Below are positions 1 through 6,530 of a stretch of DNA of 10,573 nucleotides, piece by piece; position 1 is the stretch's first letter, and every line of letters begins with the position of its first letter. The DNA is from DATKKX01 sp035542775 (GTDB lineage: Bacteria; Planctomycetota; Phycisphaerae; UBA1845; UTPLA1), in assembly GCA_035542775.1 (NCBI GenBank), contig DATKKX010000316.1, positions 1-10,573 of the forward strand, in the 5' to 3' direction. The translations under genes were made by a program, and so were the position numbers. A model generated the notes under the pieces. It ran no database searches, was not told the origin of the DNA, and saw only the letters and a program-made list of their open reading frames with translations.

Positions 1-3000
1 AATCCGCGGTGACGAGGGTGGCGGGGGCGGGGTAGTCGGGGGGGATGCCGGGGGCGGTGACGGGGTCGTTGCGGTCGAGGCGGGCGGCGACGGTCTGATT
101 GAGGGCGAGGAGCTCGGCGAGAATGTTGGAGTCGGCCTTGAAGCCGTAGGCTGCGAGGACGGTGGCGTCGAGGGCTTGGTGGGCGTCGCGGAGGAGGTTC
201 TTGCCGGGAAGTTCGAGCGTGCGGTAGAGGGCGCGGAGACCGCCGGAGACGTTCTTGAGCGCGTCGGCGCGGACGCGGCGGATTTCGCGAGCGGCGTCGG
301 CGACAGTATCGATTTGCTTTTTCGTCGGCGACTGGGGCCAGGGGAAGGTGTCGAAGACGGACTCCGGGGTGTACCGGAAGTCGCTCTTCAACTTCGAGCA
401 CTTGGCGATGAACCAATGCCAGTGGGCGTCGGATTGGAGGATGCCGAAGGAGTAGTCGTCGGCAAAGGCAAAGCACGATAGCGCGTCACCGGGGCGGATC
501 GTTGGGGAAACGAAGATGAAGATAGGTCGTTTCGTAACCCGCGAGCAGACAATGAAGCGGGAGATCTTGGAGATCTTGTCGATCAGTTCGGGTCGCGCGC
601 GGAAGTGCAGCCACCAAGTCTGAAGCCAGTTTTGGTCCTGGCCTGTGTCTTTGCCCGTCTTTTTTCGCTCGGTTTCAGCTTTCGCCTTCACATACGGAAG
701 GACGATTCCTTTCAGATGTGCAAAGGGGGCGGCGTACGCTTGTGAATCGACAATTGAGCGCGTTTGAAAATCGATGACCCAGCGTTCGGGTTTGTCAAGC
801 GTGAGGATTTCGCGTCCGACGAGGAACGGCCAGACGACTTGCCGGTTTCGGCTGTCTTTCTTGAGCATTTCGCGAGCTTCTACGGTGTCAAGCATGAAAC
901 CCTCGTAGCGAGGGTACTGGCCTGTATAGCAGAATCCACCATTGCACGGCAGCACGGTGGCGCCGCTGACGTCAACTTCGTCGGATAGTGCCGAGTTGAT
1001 GTGTGTGCATTCGCGGTAGGCGAGTTCGAAGGATTTGTCTTTGCGGGTCTGGCCGCGCTGGCCCGTGATAGTGGTGTGGCGGTGGTCGGCGGCACGGTGC
1101 TGGAAGAGAGGCTCGGTGAAGGCGACCTTGGACCAGAGTTTCTTTTTTTCGGGGATGAGGAGAGCGGCGGAATCCAGAGCGGGCGTCGGCGGCGCTACAG
1201 CGGCTGGAGCAGAATCCGTCGCTGGCGATTCGGGCTCGGATAGAGCCGGCGATCGGTGTTTGACCCAGTTGACGATGGAGACGTGGACGTTGGCTTCGCC
1301 GGACCAGGGTTGGTTGTCCACGGCTTCGACGATCACGCCGGACTTGACGATGTAATCCAGACCGCCGACGCGGGACTGGTTGTTGCGGACGTTCTGTGTG
1401 CCGACGAGGCCGGCACGGCCGGCAACGGGGTCTTGAGGAGTGCATACCGGCAGGCACTCGTGGGCGCGGCGGAGCCAGTGGACGCAATAGTCGGCCATGC
1501 CGGGCACTTCGGGGTAGAGCTTGCGAACGGCGTTGACGTAATCGACGCCGCGGTCGGGCTTGAGGCGTTTGGCGCCGAGGAACGGCGGGTTGCCGATGAT
1601 GACGTCGGTCTGGGGCCACACGGTCGGTTTGCCTTGGTCGTCGATCAGGGCATCGAGGCAGCGGATGTTGGCGTCGAGATTGTCGAGCGGGAGGGCCTTT
1701 TCGGCGACGTGCAACTCGTCGATGGCCAGCTTGTGGGCGAGGGTCATCGTGACTTTCGCAAGCTCGACGGCGAAGGGGATGATGTCGATGCCGAAGAACT
1801 GCTTGGAGGTCAGGTGGCCGATGAATGTCTGCGCCGCATCCCTCGGCGATTTGTCGCGGATCCGCTCGATAAGCCGCACTTCAAGGCGTTTGAGCTCGCG
1901 GTAAGCGATGTAGAGGAAGTTCCCGGAGCCACACGCGGGGTCGAGCACGGTGTAGCGTCCGATTCGTTCACGAAGACGGTGCAATTCCGCGAGGGTGGAA
2001 GCGTTTTCGATCAGGTTGCGCCACGGTTCCACGATGGTGGGGCCGACGATCTTCATGATGTCGAGCTGGGTGGTGTAATGCCCGCCATAGGCGTGGCGCT
2101 CCTTCTCGTCCATGGAATGCTGAAAGATAGTACCGAAGATGTCGGGGGAGACGTGGGCCCAGTTTTCCTCGGCGGCGTGTCTCAGTTGGGCCAGCTCACC
2201 TTCGTCGAGCTCGACCGGGGCAGGTTTGGCGAAGATGCCGCCGTTGAAATAGGGAACCTGCTTGTAGCGACCACCGCGAGTGCCGCCGGGCGTGGCCATG
2301 GCGCGGAAGAGGTCGCCGAGGAGATCGAAGGATTTCGGCGGGTCGGTGCATTCCTTGAGGAGGTCGAGGACGAAGTACTTGGGGAGGAGGCCGATGTCCT
2401 CGGAGAAAAGGGCGATCAGCATCTGGAGGATGAAACGTTGAGCGGTTTCGCGGCCGACGTTGCGGCGGTCGGCAAGCTTGCGGAAGCACTCGGCGAGGAG
2501 GTCGGCGGCCTTGCGGGTGACGGCGAAGCGGTCCACGCGGAAGCGAGGCGATTCCTCGGTGGGGAAAAGGAAGGCGAGGGGACCCCAGTGTTCAGGTAGC
2601 TCGGTGAGAGCAAGCTTGTCCAGCGGCTCGTCCATCTGCTCGTCGAAGTCATAGATCCAGAACTCGTCGAAGTTGCAGAGGACGACGTAATGGGGACGGC
2701 CGGGGGCGAGACGGACCCAATAGTCAAACGCCTGGCGGTAGTGACGTGCGAGGTCTACGCCGCGTTTTTTCATTTCGATGAGGACGACGGGCTTCCAGAC
2801 GTAATCGGCGAAGGCGGTGCCGCCGCCCGCCTCGCGCCCCTTGCGGATGCGGAACTCCGGCTTGCCCCCGACTTCGAGAAGTCCGCGCTGGCCGAAGGCC
2901 TGGAAAAGCCGGTCGAGGAAGATCTGAGCCTGGCCTTTTTCGTCGCCGGTGATTTGGGCACTGGTCCAGGCAACGAAGTCGGCGAAGCGCTGCTTGCGGG

Positions 3001-3010
3001 TCTCATCCAT
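1..3010 (-). CDS. MmeI-like type IIL restriction-modification enzyme (partial at left edge)
   Basis: This is one uninterrupted reading frame of 1003 codons that runs off the left edge. The order of parts matches the MmeI family, in which a single chain cuts DNA at a distance and methylates adenine on one strand. An N-terminal nuclease motif D69-x9-E79-M-K81 is visible. A helical spacer follows at about 160-330, with FSEDIGLLP near 202-210 and PYFNGG near 253-258. The methyltransferase domain has motif I DPACGSGNF at 357-365 and catalytic NPPF at 474-477. A target recognition region follows at about 620-900, and a helical end with LDATVLAAYGF at 947-957. MmeI itself is about 920 residues, so only a short tail should be missing. 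A Pro/Ala/Ser-rich stretch at about 587-617 looks like an insert. The start is ATG at 3010; an in-frame stop lies at 3035-3037 and no ATG lies between. No good ribosome site is seen. The recognition sequence cannot be read by eye. Confidence 0.93.
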   Translation of the reverse strand, partial: MDETRKQRFADFVAWTSAQITGDEKGQAQIFLDRLFQAFGQRGLLEVGGKPEFRIRKGREAGGGTAFADYVWKPVVLIEMKKRGVDLARHYRQAFDYWVRLAPGRPHYVVLCNFDEFWIYDFDEQMDEPLDKLALTELPEHWGPLAFLFPTEESPRFRVDRFAVTRKAADLLAECFRKLADRRNVGRETAQRFILQMLIALFSEDIGLLPKYFVLDLLKECTDPPKSFDLLGDLFRAMATPGGTRGGRYKQVPYFNGGIFAKPAPVELDEGELAQLRHAAEENWAHVSPDIFGTIFQHSMDEKERHAYGGHYTTQLDIMKIVGPTIVEPWRNLIENASTLAELHRLRERIGRYTVLDPACGSGNFLYIAYRELKRLEVRLIERIRDKSPRDAAQTFIGHLTSKQFFGIDIIPFAVELAKVTMTLAHKLAIDELHVAEKALPLDNLDANIRCLDALIDDQGKPTVWPQTDVIIGNPPFLGAKRLKPDRGVDYVNAVRKLYPEVPGMADYCVHWLRRAHECLPVCTPQDPVAGRAGLVGTQNVRNNQSRVGGLDYIVKSGVIVEAVDNQPWSGEANVHVSIVNWVKHRSPALSEPESPATDSAPAAVAPPTPALDSAALLIPEKKKLWSKVAFTEPLFQHRAADHRHTTITGQRGQTRKDKSFELAYRECTHINSALSDEVDVSGATVLPCNGGFCYTGQYPRYEGFMLDTVEAREMLKKDSRNRQVVWPFLVGREILTLDKPERWVIDFQTRSIVDSQAYAAPFAHLKGIVLPYVKAKAETERKKTGKDTGQDQNWLQTWWLHFRARPELIDKISKISRFIVCSRVTKRPIFIFVSPTIRPGDALSCFAFADDYSFGILQSDAHWHWFIAKCSKLKSDFRYTPESVFDTFPWPQSPTKKQIDTVADAAREIRRVRADALKNVSGGLRALYRTLELPGKNLLRDAHQALDATVLAAYGFKADSNILAELLALNQTVAARLDRNDPVTAPGIPPDYPAPATLVTAD

Positions 3011-3155
3011 GGGTCGGTCCAGTGAGCACGGTCCTTATGATACGGCGCAGCAATGGAATGGGATAGCGAGGTGGGCCGACGCGCGGGTGCGTGATGCAAA
3101 AGGGTTGCGTGTGGGGACAGCTTCGCCGAGAAGGGAAGGGATTCCCTGGGAGGGG

Positions 3156-3179
3156 CGTGCGAGAAGGGATTCTCGCACG
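3156..3179. repeat. Perfect 10-bp inverted repeat with 4-base loop
   Basis: CGTGCGAGAA (3156-3165) and TTCTCGCACG (3170-3179) are exact reverse complements around the loop GGGA. No T-run follows on either strand, so a simple intrinsic terminator is unlikely. Its right arm overlaps the repeated word GGATTCTCGCAC. Confidence 0.8.
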
Positions 3180-3236
3180 AGCGATCCGCCGGAGGTGGAC
3201 GCCGAAGGCGGACTCGCACCAGGATTCTCGCACCAG
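3167..3236. repeat. Short direct repeats, GGATTCTCGCAC and variants
   Basis: GGATTCTCGCAC occurs exactly at 3167-3178 and 3222-3233. A shorter variant, GGACTCGCACCA (3210-3221), lies directly before GGATTCTCGCACCA (3222-3235), giving an imperfect tandem pair. A small hairpin with arms CGCC and GGCG sits between the copies (about 3200-3210). The role is unknown; a dispersed intergenic repeat family is possible. Confidence 0.65.
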
Positions 3237-3307
3237 TTGGATATGAGTGCAGCACTCGCCAATTCGGATGAAAATCGAGGCAAGGAGGGCTGCTCCGTGA
3301 TTGGGCC

Positions 3308-3325
3308 GCCGGTGAGGGCACCGGC
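3308..3325. repeat. Intergenic hairpin, 7-bp stem
   Basis: GCCGGTG (3308-3314) and CACCGGC (3319-3325) are exact reverse complements with loop AGGG. GGG (3303-3305) could pair with CCC (3326-3328) across a two-base bulge. It lies about 60 bases past the UvrC-like stop codon on the minus strand. No T-run follows. Confidence 0.5.
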
Positions 3326-3359
3326 CCCACTGGGCGGCGATTTTCTGAATAATGGCTCA

Positions 3360-3383
3360 AGGCCGGCTGGGCGAGCCCGGCCT
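3360..3383 (-). terminator. Candidate terminator after the UvrC-like gene
   Basis: On the minus strand this hairpin begins one base after the stop codon at 3385. The outer arms AGGCCGG (3360-3366) and CCGGCCT (3377-3383) are exact complements around a 10-base loop that is itself GC-rich. What follows on the minus strand is TGAGCCATTATTC rather than a clean T-run, so this is a weak intrinsic terminator or only a 3-prime stabilising hairpin. Confidence 0.4.
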
Positions 3384-3384
3384 G

Positions 3385-4536
3385 TCACGATTGCCCGGTC
3401 GAGTCCTCGTCCGTCGCCATGAAGCGCTCGCGGATCGCGCCGGACAGCGCCGCAGCGTCCGGCAGTTGATCGAACCGGTAAAGCAAACCGGGAGCCCGCT
3501 CGGCCTGGAAAAGAAACTTGCTCACCAGCCACAGCACCTCCCACCGCGCAGTCTGCTCGTCGACCGAGCGAGGCGGAAGCACGCAGCACCGGCCGCACTG
3601 CGCCAGCCACTGCGGCACCGCGCCGTCGATATCAGCCAGGCTGAAGGGCCCGCCGACCTCCACGGCCCCGGAGCGAATGAAAAACGGCTTGACCAGGGCG
3701 GTCTTCTCGCTGCGCCGCGCCGGCCCGCCGCGCTGGATCGCCAGCCAACAGCACGACGCCAGATCGCAGACGTGCCGATACTGCGGCTTCTCGGCCAGCG
3801 CCGCCGCCCGGTCCAGAGTCTGCCGGATGGAGGCCGCCTTCTCAAACGCCAGCGACCTGGCCGCCGCCTGCATCGACTCCTGCAGCACCGCCAGTCGCGG
3901 CTGGCGGTGGCCCGCGGAGAAGGCCAGCGCGTCCGCCATCATCCGCCGGTAGGCCTCCAGCGGGATCGAGCCGTTGCAGGGGGCGGGGCACTTGCCCATG
4001 TCGAAGTACGCACAGGCCTGTCCGTGCGGGGCCTGCTCGAGGATGTGGTAGTAGCGGCACAGGTCGAAGGCATCCTCCAGCATGTGCTGCCACTCTTCCA
4101 CGTCGCGCCGCGTGGGGAACGGGCCGATGGCCTCTACGCCGCCGGAAGCGGTCTCCTTGACGGGCACCAGCCGCGGCGTCCGGTCGGCCAGGTTCACGCA
4201 CAGAAACCACGCCGGACCGAAGGCGATGGTCTCGCGATAGCCGGCGGGATTCAGCTCGCGGGCTGCCTGCCAATGCGCCCAGGCGGTCTCGAATCGGCTG
4301 AAGGTCGGCCGCCAGTGGATGTGCCGGGCGATCTCGCCGAGGTTCGCCCGCTTGCTCTTCTGGTCGGGCGGCGGCGCGGCCAGCCGGTTGACGACGACGC
4401 GGCGCAGATTCTCGCACGACGTCAGCAGGATCGGGCGGTCCTGTTCGTCGGTGATCAGATAGACCCCGCCATGCGTGGGCAGACAGCGGGCGTCGAATGA
4501 ACCGTCGGCAGGCAGGTCAATGTGATGATCGAACAT
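3385..4536 (-). CDS. UvrC-like protein: degenerate GIY-YIG, Cys motif and UVR domain, no C-terminal nuclease
   Basis: The 383-residue product resembles the first 60% of UvrC, the nuclease that cuts DNA on both sides of a lesion with UvrB. A GIY-YIG-like start has GGVY at 23-26, but the YIG position reads LLT at 37-39. The four-Cys motif of UvrC is present (C160, C175, C183, C187, with CAYFDMGKCPAPC matching the family pattern). A UVR-type helical hairpin lies at about 214-249; this motif binds UvrB in true UvrC. By-eye alignment with Thermotoga UvrC suggests that the second Tyr, the Arg and the catalytic Glu are replaced by L37, V47 and H88. The RNase H-like nuclease and helix-hairpin-helix parts of UvrC are absent. 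It is therefore probably not an excinuclease; a UvrB-binding or regulatory role is inference. The start is ATG at 4536, with no clear ribosome site. The upstream gene ends 84 bases away. Confidence 0.85.
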   Translation of the reverse strand: MFDHHIDLPADGSFDARCLPTHGGVYLITDEQDRPILLTSCENLRRVVVNRLAAPPPDQKSKRANLGEIARHIHWRPTFSRFETAWAHWQAARELNPAGYRETIAFGPAWFLCVNLADRTPRLVPVKETASGGVEAIGPFPTRRDVEEWQHMLEDAFDLCRYYHILEQAPHGQACAYFDMGKCPAPCNGSIPLEAYRRMMADALAFSAGHRQPRLAVLQESMQAAARSLAFEKAASIRQTLDRAAALAEKPQYRHVCDLASCCWLAIQRGGPARRSEKTALVKPFFIRSGAVEVGGPFSLADIDGAVPQWLAQCGRCCVLPPRSVDEQTARWEVLWLVSKFLFQAERAPGLLYRFDQLPDAAALSGAIRERFMATDEDSTGQS

Positions 4537-4620
4537 AGGAAGCGATCAGCCATCAGCGTCGAGCGGCAACCGCGGCAAGCCCATCCCCTCCGCCCGTATG
4601 CACAACCCGCGCGCCGCCCA

Positions 4621-5235
4621 CTACGGCTTGGCGCTCCCGCGCCAGAACTGCCACCACCGCCGCCGCGGCCTGCGCGGGCCCGCGGGTATCGTCCTGGTCG
4701 TCGCGTCCGGCAGCTTCAACCGTCGCTCGCGCCACTTCGACCGGGCGAACTGCTGCGGATTGTCCCGGAACCGCCTCCGCGAGGTCTCGTTGAAGAACGC
4801 ATCCTCCGCGGGCAGCTCGTTGTCGCCGTCGTAGAACTTCATCGCCTCGTCCAGGCACAGGGCGGCTTCATAAGCCAGTTCCCGCGCCGCCTGCTTGTCC
4901 GTTTCGCGTTGCGAGGCCTCGATGATCGCCTGGAACAGCGTCAGCCAGCCCAGCAGATCGATGGCTGAGGAGCGATGGGGCGTCGGGTTGATCTCCTGTG
5001 AGTGAGCCTGCTCCCGTGTCGGCGGCGGGTTGATGCAGAAGTGGATGGTGGCGGCGGCGCCACATTCCGAGCAAACCGTCGACAGCATCCAGCCGCCGGG
5101 CGCCGCCGCGGTCTTGGTCAAGTCTGCCTTCGGATTCAGCGATCCCTTGCGACAGGACCGGCACAGCGACGCTTTCAGATACAGATACGCCTCGGCAACG
5201 CTGTGGACATAGATAATGTCTTCCTCGGGGCTCAT
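4621..5235 (-). CDS. Unrecognised zinc-ribbon protein
   Basis: I do not recognise this family. With ATG at 5235 the product is 204 residues. Two CxxC pairs, C25/C28 and C55/C58, with another Cys at 67, suggest a zinc ribbon in the first third. The middle (about 92-135) looks helical and contains YEAALCLDEAMKFY. The last 35 residues are Arg/Trp/Pro-rich (RRPRRRWWQFWRG) and strongly basic, which could contact nucleic acid or membrane. A longer reading from a GTG at 5301 adds 22 residues that do not look conserved, so I prefer the ATG, though neither has a clear ribosome site. It lies between the Lys/Glu-rich lipoprotein gene (141 bases upstream) and the UvrC-like gene (84 bases downstream), all on the same strand, so co-transcription is possible. 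Confidence 0.75.
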   Translation of the reverse strand: MSPEEDIIYVHSVAEAYLYLKASLCRSCRKGSLNPKADLTKTAAAPGGWMLSTVCSECGAAATIHFCINPPPTREQAHSQEINPTPHRSSAIDLLGWLTLFQAIIEASQRETDKQAARELAYEAALCLDEAMKFYDGDNELPAEDAFFNETSRRRFRDNPQQFARSKWRERRLKLPDATTRTIPAGPRRPRRRWWQFWRGSAKP

Positions 5236-5376
5236 GAGCGTGAGAACAGAAGCTAAGCGGAGAGAGGCACAGGAGCAAGGACGGATTGTGAACTGGACCA
5301 CCGGGAAGCTGGAAGGGCCCGTCGCCGGCAGCCGCTCTACGCCTCTAATGAGCGTGTCCGATCATCTGCATGCGGC

Positions 5377-5964
5377 TCATTCCTCAGCCTCTTCTTTGTC
5401 TTCCCCCTCTTCTTCGTCCTCGGCCTTGGCCTTCTCCTTCTTCTTCTCCGTCTCCTTCTTGGCGGGCGCCACCTTGGCGGGTTTGTCGCCGCCGCCTTGC
5501 ATCAGCCCCGGCGCCAGTTTGCCGAGCGCCGCATCTTTCATGCGGCCGAGCAGGCCGGGCTTTCCGCTGCCAGGGGCTTTCTTGGCGACTTTCGCCTTTG
5601 CAGCGGGCTTGTCGGTCCTCTTGGCCGCCTTTGGCTCCTGCTGGGCTTTATCTCCTTTTTCCGCCTTCTCGGCGGGCTCGAACTTCCGGATCTTCCTGCC
5701 CGCTTCAGCCGCTTCTTTCGCCTTGGCCGCCTCGGCATTCTTTTCGCGGAAGGTACTCAGGGCGTCGTAAGACACCTCGCGGGCCGTTGCGAGCTTGACC
5801 TCCTTCTGATCCGCCACGTACGCGGCCTCGAAGCCCGGCTCTTCGGCGGGCATCAAGCCCCCCTTGGCGGTTTCAGCTCGCTGTGGCGGCTCACTCGACT
5901 TGGCGCAGCCGACGAGAACCAGCATCAGAACACTCAACACCGGCACCAAAGTATTGCGAATCAT
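5377..5964 (-). CDS. Lys/Glu/Ala-rich lipoprotein
   Basis: The 195-residue product starts with a classical lipoprotein signal: a short positive start (MIRN), a hydrophobic core, and the lipobox LVGC with C20 as the lipidated residue. The mature part is low in complexity. An Ala/Glu-rich helical stretch lies at about 70-90, a Lys/Ala/Pro-rich stretch at 95-135, a short Gly/Leu segment (GLLGRMKDAALGKLAPGL, 137-154), and a highly charged end with a Lys cluster at 169-180 followed by an almost purely acidic tail (182-195). I recognise no enzymatic domain; the protein is likely anchored in a membrane and mostly extended or disordered. The start at 5964 is set by the signal peptide and by the AAGGTG-type ribosome site five bases before it. 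A longer reading from 6066 would bury the signal peptide and is rejected. A well-matched promoter lies at 6141-6169. Confidence 0.82.
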   Translation of the reverse strand: MIRNTLVPVLSVLMLVLVGCAKSSEPPQRAETAKGGLMPAEEPGFEAAYVADQKEVKLATAREVSYDALSTFREKNAEAAKAKEAAEAGRKIRKFEPAEKAEKGDKAQQEPKAAKRTDKPAAKAKVAKKAPGSGKPGLLGRMKDAALGKLAPGLMQGGGDKPAKVAPAKKETEKKKEKAKAEDEEEGEDKEEAEE

Positions 5965-6140
5965 CGTGGCACCTTTCAGCCCCAATGGACACCGACGGAC
6001 AGAGCCGTCTTTCGCGTCACGGCGCGGCCTCCCACCGACGCTTCCGGCAGGGCGGCAGCCTTTCATGATCGTGCGCGAATCCGGTCAACGGGTTCCGTGA
6101 TGTCACAGCCGCCCCCTCGCGGTCTTTGTGAGCGCACATA

Positions 6141-6169
6141 AGTTTAATCCCACACTGGGGATGGGTCAA
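6141..6169 (-). promoter_or_regulatory. Sigma70-like promoter for the Lys/Glu-rich lipoprotein
   Basis: On the minus strand TTGACC (6169-6164, five of six matches to TTGACA) is followed after exactly 17 bases by TAAACT (6146-6141, four of six matches to TATAAT). Transcription would start near 6134, leaving a leader of about 170 bases before the ATG at 5964. Start and leader are inferred from spacing only. Confidence 0.5.
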
Positions 6170-6236
6170 ACGCCATCCGTTATCGGGCGCAGATTTGCAG
6201 GCACTGTCCTCTATTGTCTGCTTTGTCGAGGGCCGG

Positions 6237-6257
6237 CGGCGATCGCGTTTATCGCCG
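6237..6257. repeat. Perfect 7-bp hairpin in the divergent intergenic region
   Basis: CGGCGAT (6237-6243) and ATCGCCG (6251-6257) are exact reverse complements with a seven-base loop; a G-T and a G-C pair could extend the stem outward. It may be an operator, an RNA hairpin or chance in GC-rich DNA. Confidence 0.4.
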
Positions 6258-6530
6258 TCACCGCGCGAGGCTCGGCAACGAACTCTGTGTGAGTGTCCAC
6301 GAACACGAGACCGGCGGGCAACGCTCCTTCGTGCTTTTGGGCAAACCTGCTCAAAGCCTGAGCAACGCGGCGCGCGGCGGCCGGAATCGCCTCGCTTGAG
6401 GAACCCACCCGAGGAATCACAGTGCCGCGGTCAATACAATACCGGGGAAAAGCCTGGTGGATGACCGCGGCGGCCGATGCTATTTGCGGGCAGTTGCGGT
6501 ACTCTTCGCATGCGAAAGGGGTTCACCAAG

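Larger units (their letters stand above)
3011..3384. other. Repeat-rich intergenic region upstream of the MmeI-like gene
   Basis: This 374-bp stretch separates the end of the UvrC-like gene from the start of the MmeI-like gene, both on the minus strand. No convincing gene lies in it. It holds a perfect 10-bp-stem hairpin (3156-3179), short direct and tandem repeats (3167-3236), and two more GC-rich hairpins (3308-3325 and 3360-3383). On the minus strand TATCAT (3042-3037) resembles a -10 box about 27 bases before the MmeI-like start, but no matching -35 box is seen. Confidence 0.6.
5965..6530. other. Divergent intergenic region between two lipoprotein genes
   Basis: This 566-bp stretch lies between the lipoprotein gene on the minus strand and the CAP-domain gene on the plus strand. 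It holds the minus-strand promoter at 6141-6169, a perfect 7-bp hairpin at 6237-6257, and on the plus strand a lone -10-like TACAAT at 6435-6440 without a good -35 box. An open frame on the minus strand at 6420-6211 (GTG start, 69 codons) is possible but unsupported. No RNA gene or riboswitch was recognised. Confidence 0.6.

Noticed and set aside
1256..2599. A 447-codon open frame on the plus strand
   Set aside because: It lies opposite the MmeI-like gene, whose minus-strand frame has all family motifs. Long antisense frames are common in GC-rich DNA and this one has no recognisable domain.
3003..3610. Minus-strand open frames across the repeat-rich gap
   Set aside because: Their products are Arg/Pro/Ser-rich, overlap the UvrC-like gene out of frame and merely translate the repeats.
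3352..4500. A 382-codon open frame on the plus strand
   Set aside because: It is an antisense shadow of the UvrC-like gene; its Arg/Gln/Pro-rich product has no domain.
1..4536. A multi-gene defence island (for example BREX or DISARM)
   Set aside because: Only the MmeI-like gene is a defence gene. The neighbours to its right show no phosphatase, helicase or ATPase partner of those systems. What lies left of the window is not visible.
6211..6420. A 69-codon minus-strand frame with GTG start in the divergent intergenic region
   Set aside because: It has no recognisable domain, no clear ribosome site and only modest codon bias. It is kept as a possibility but not supported.
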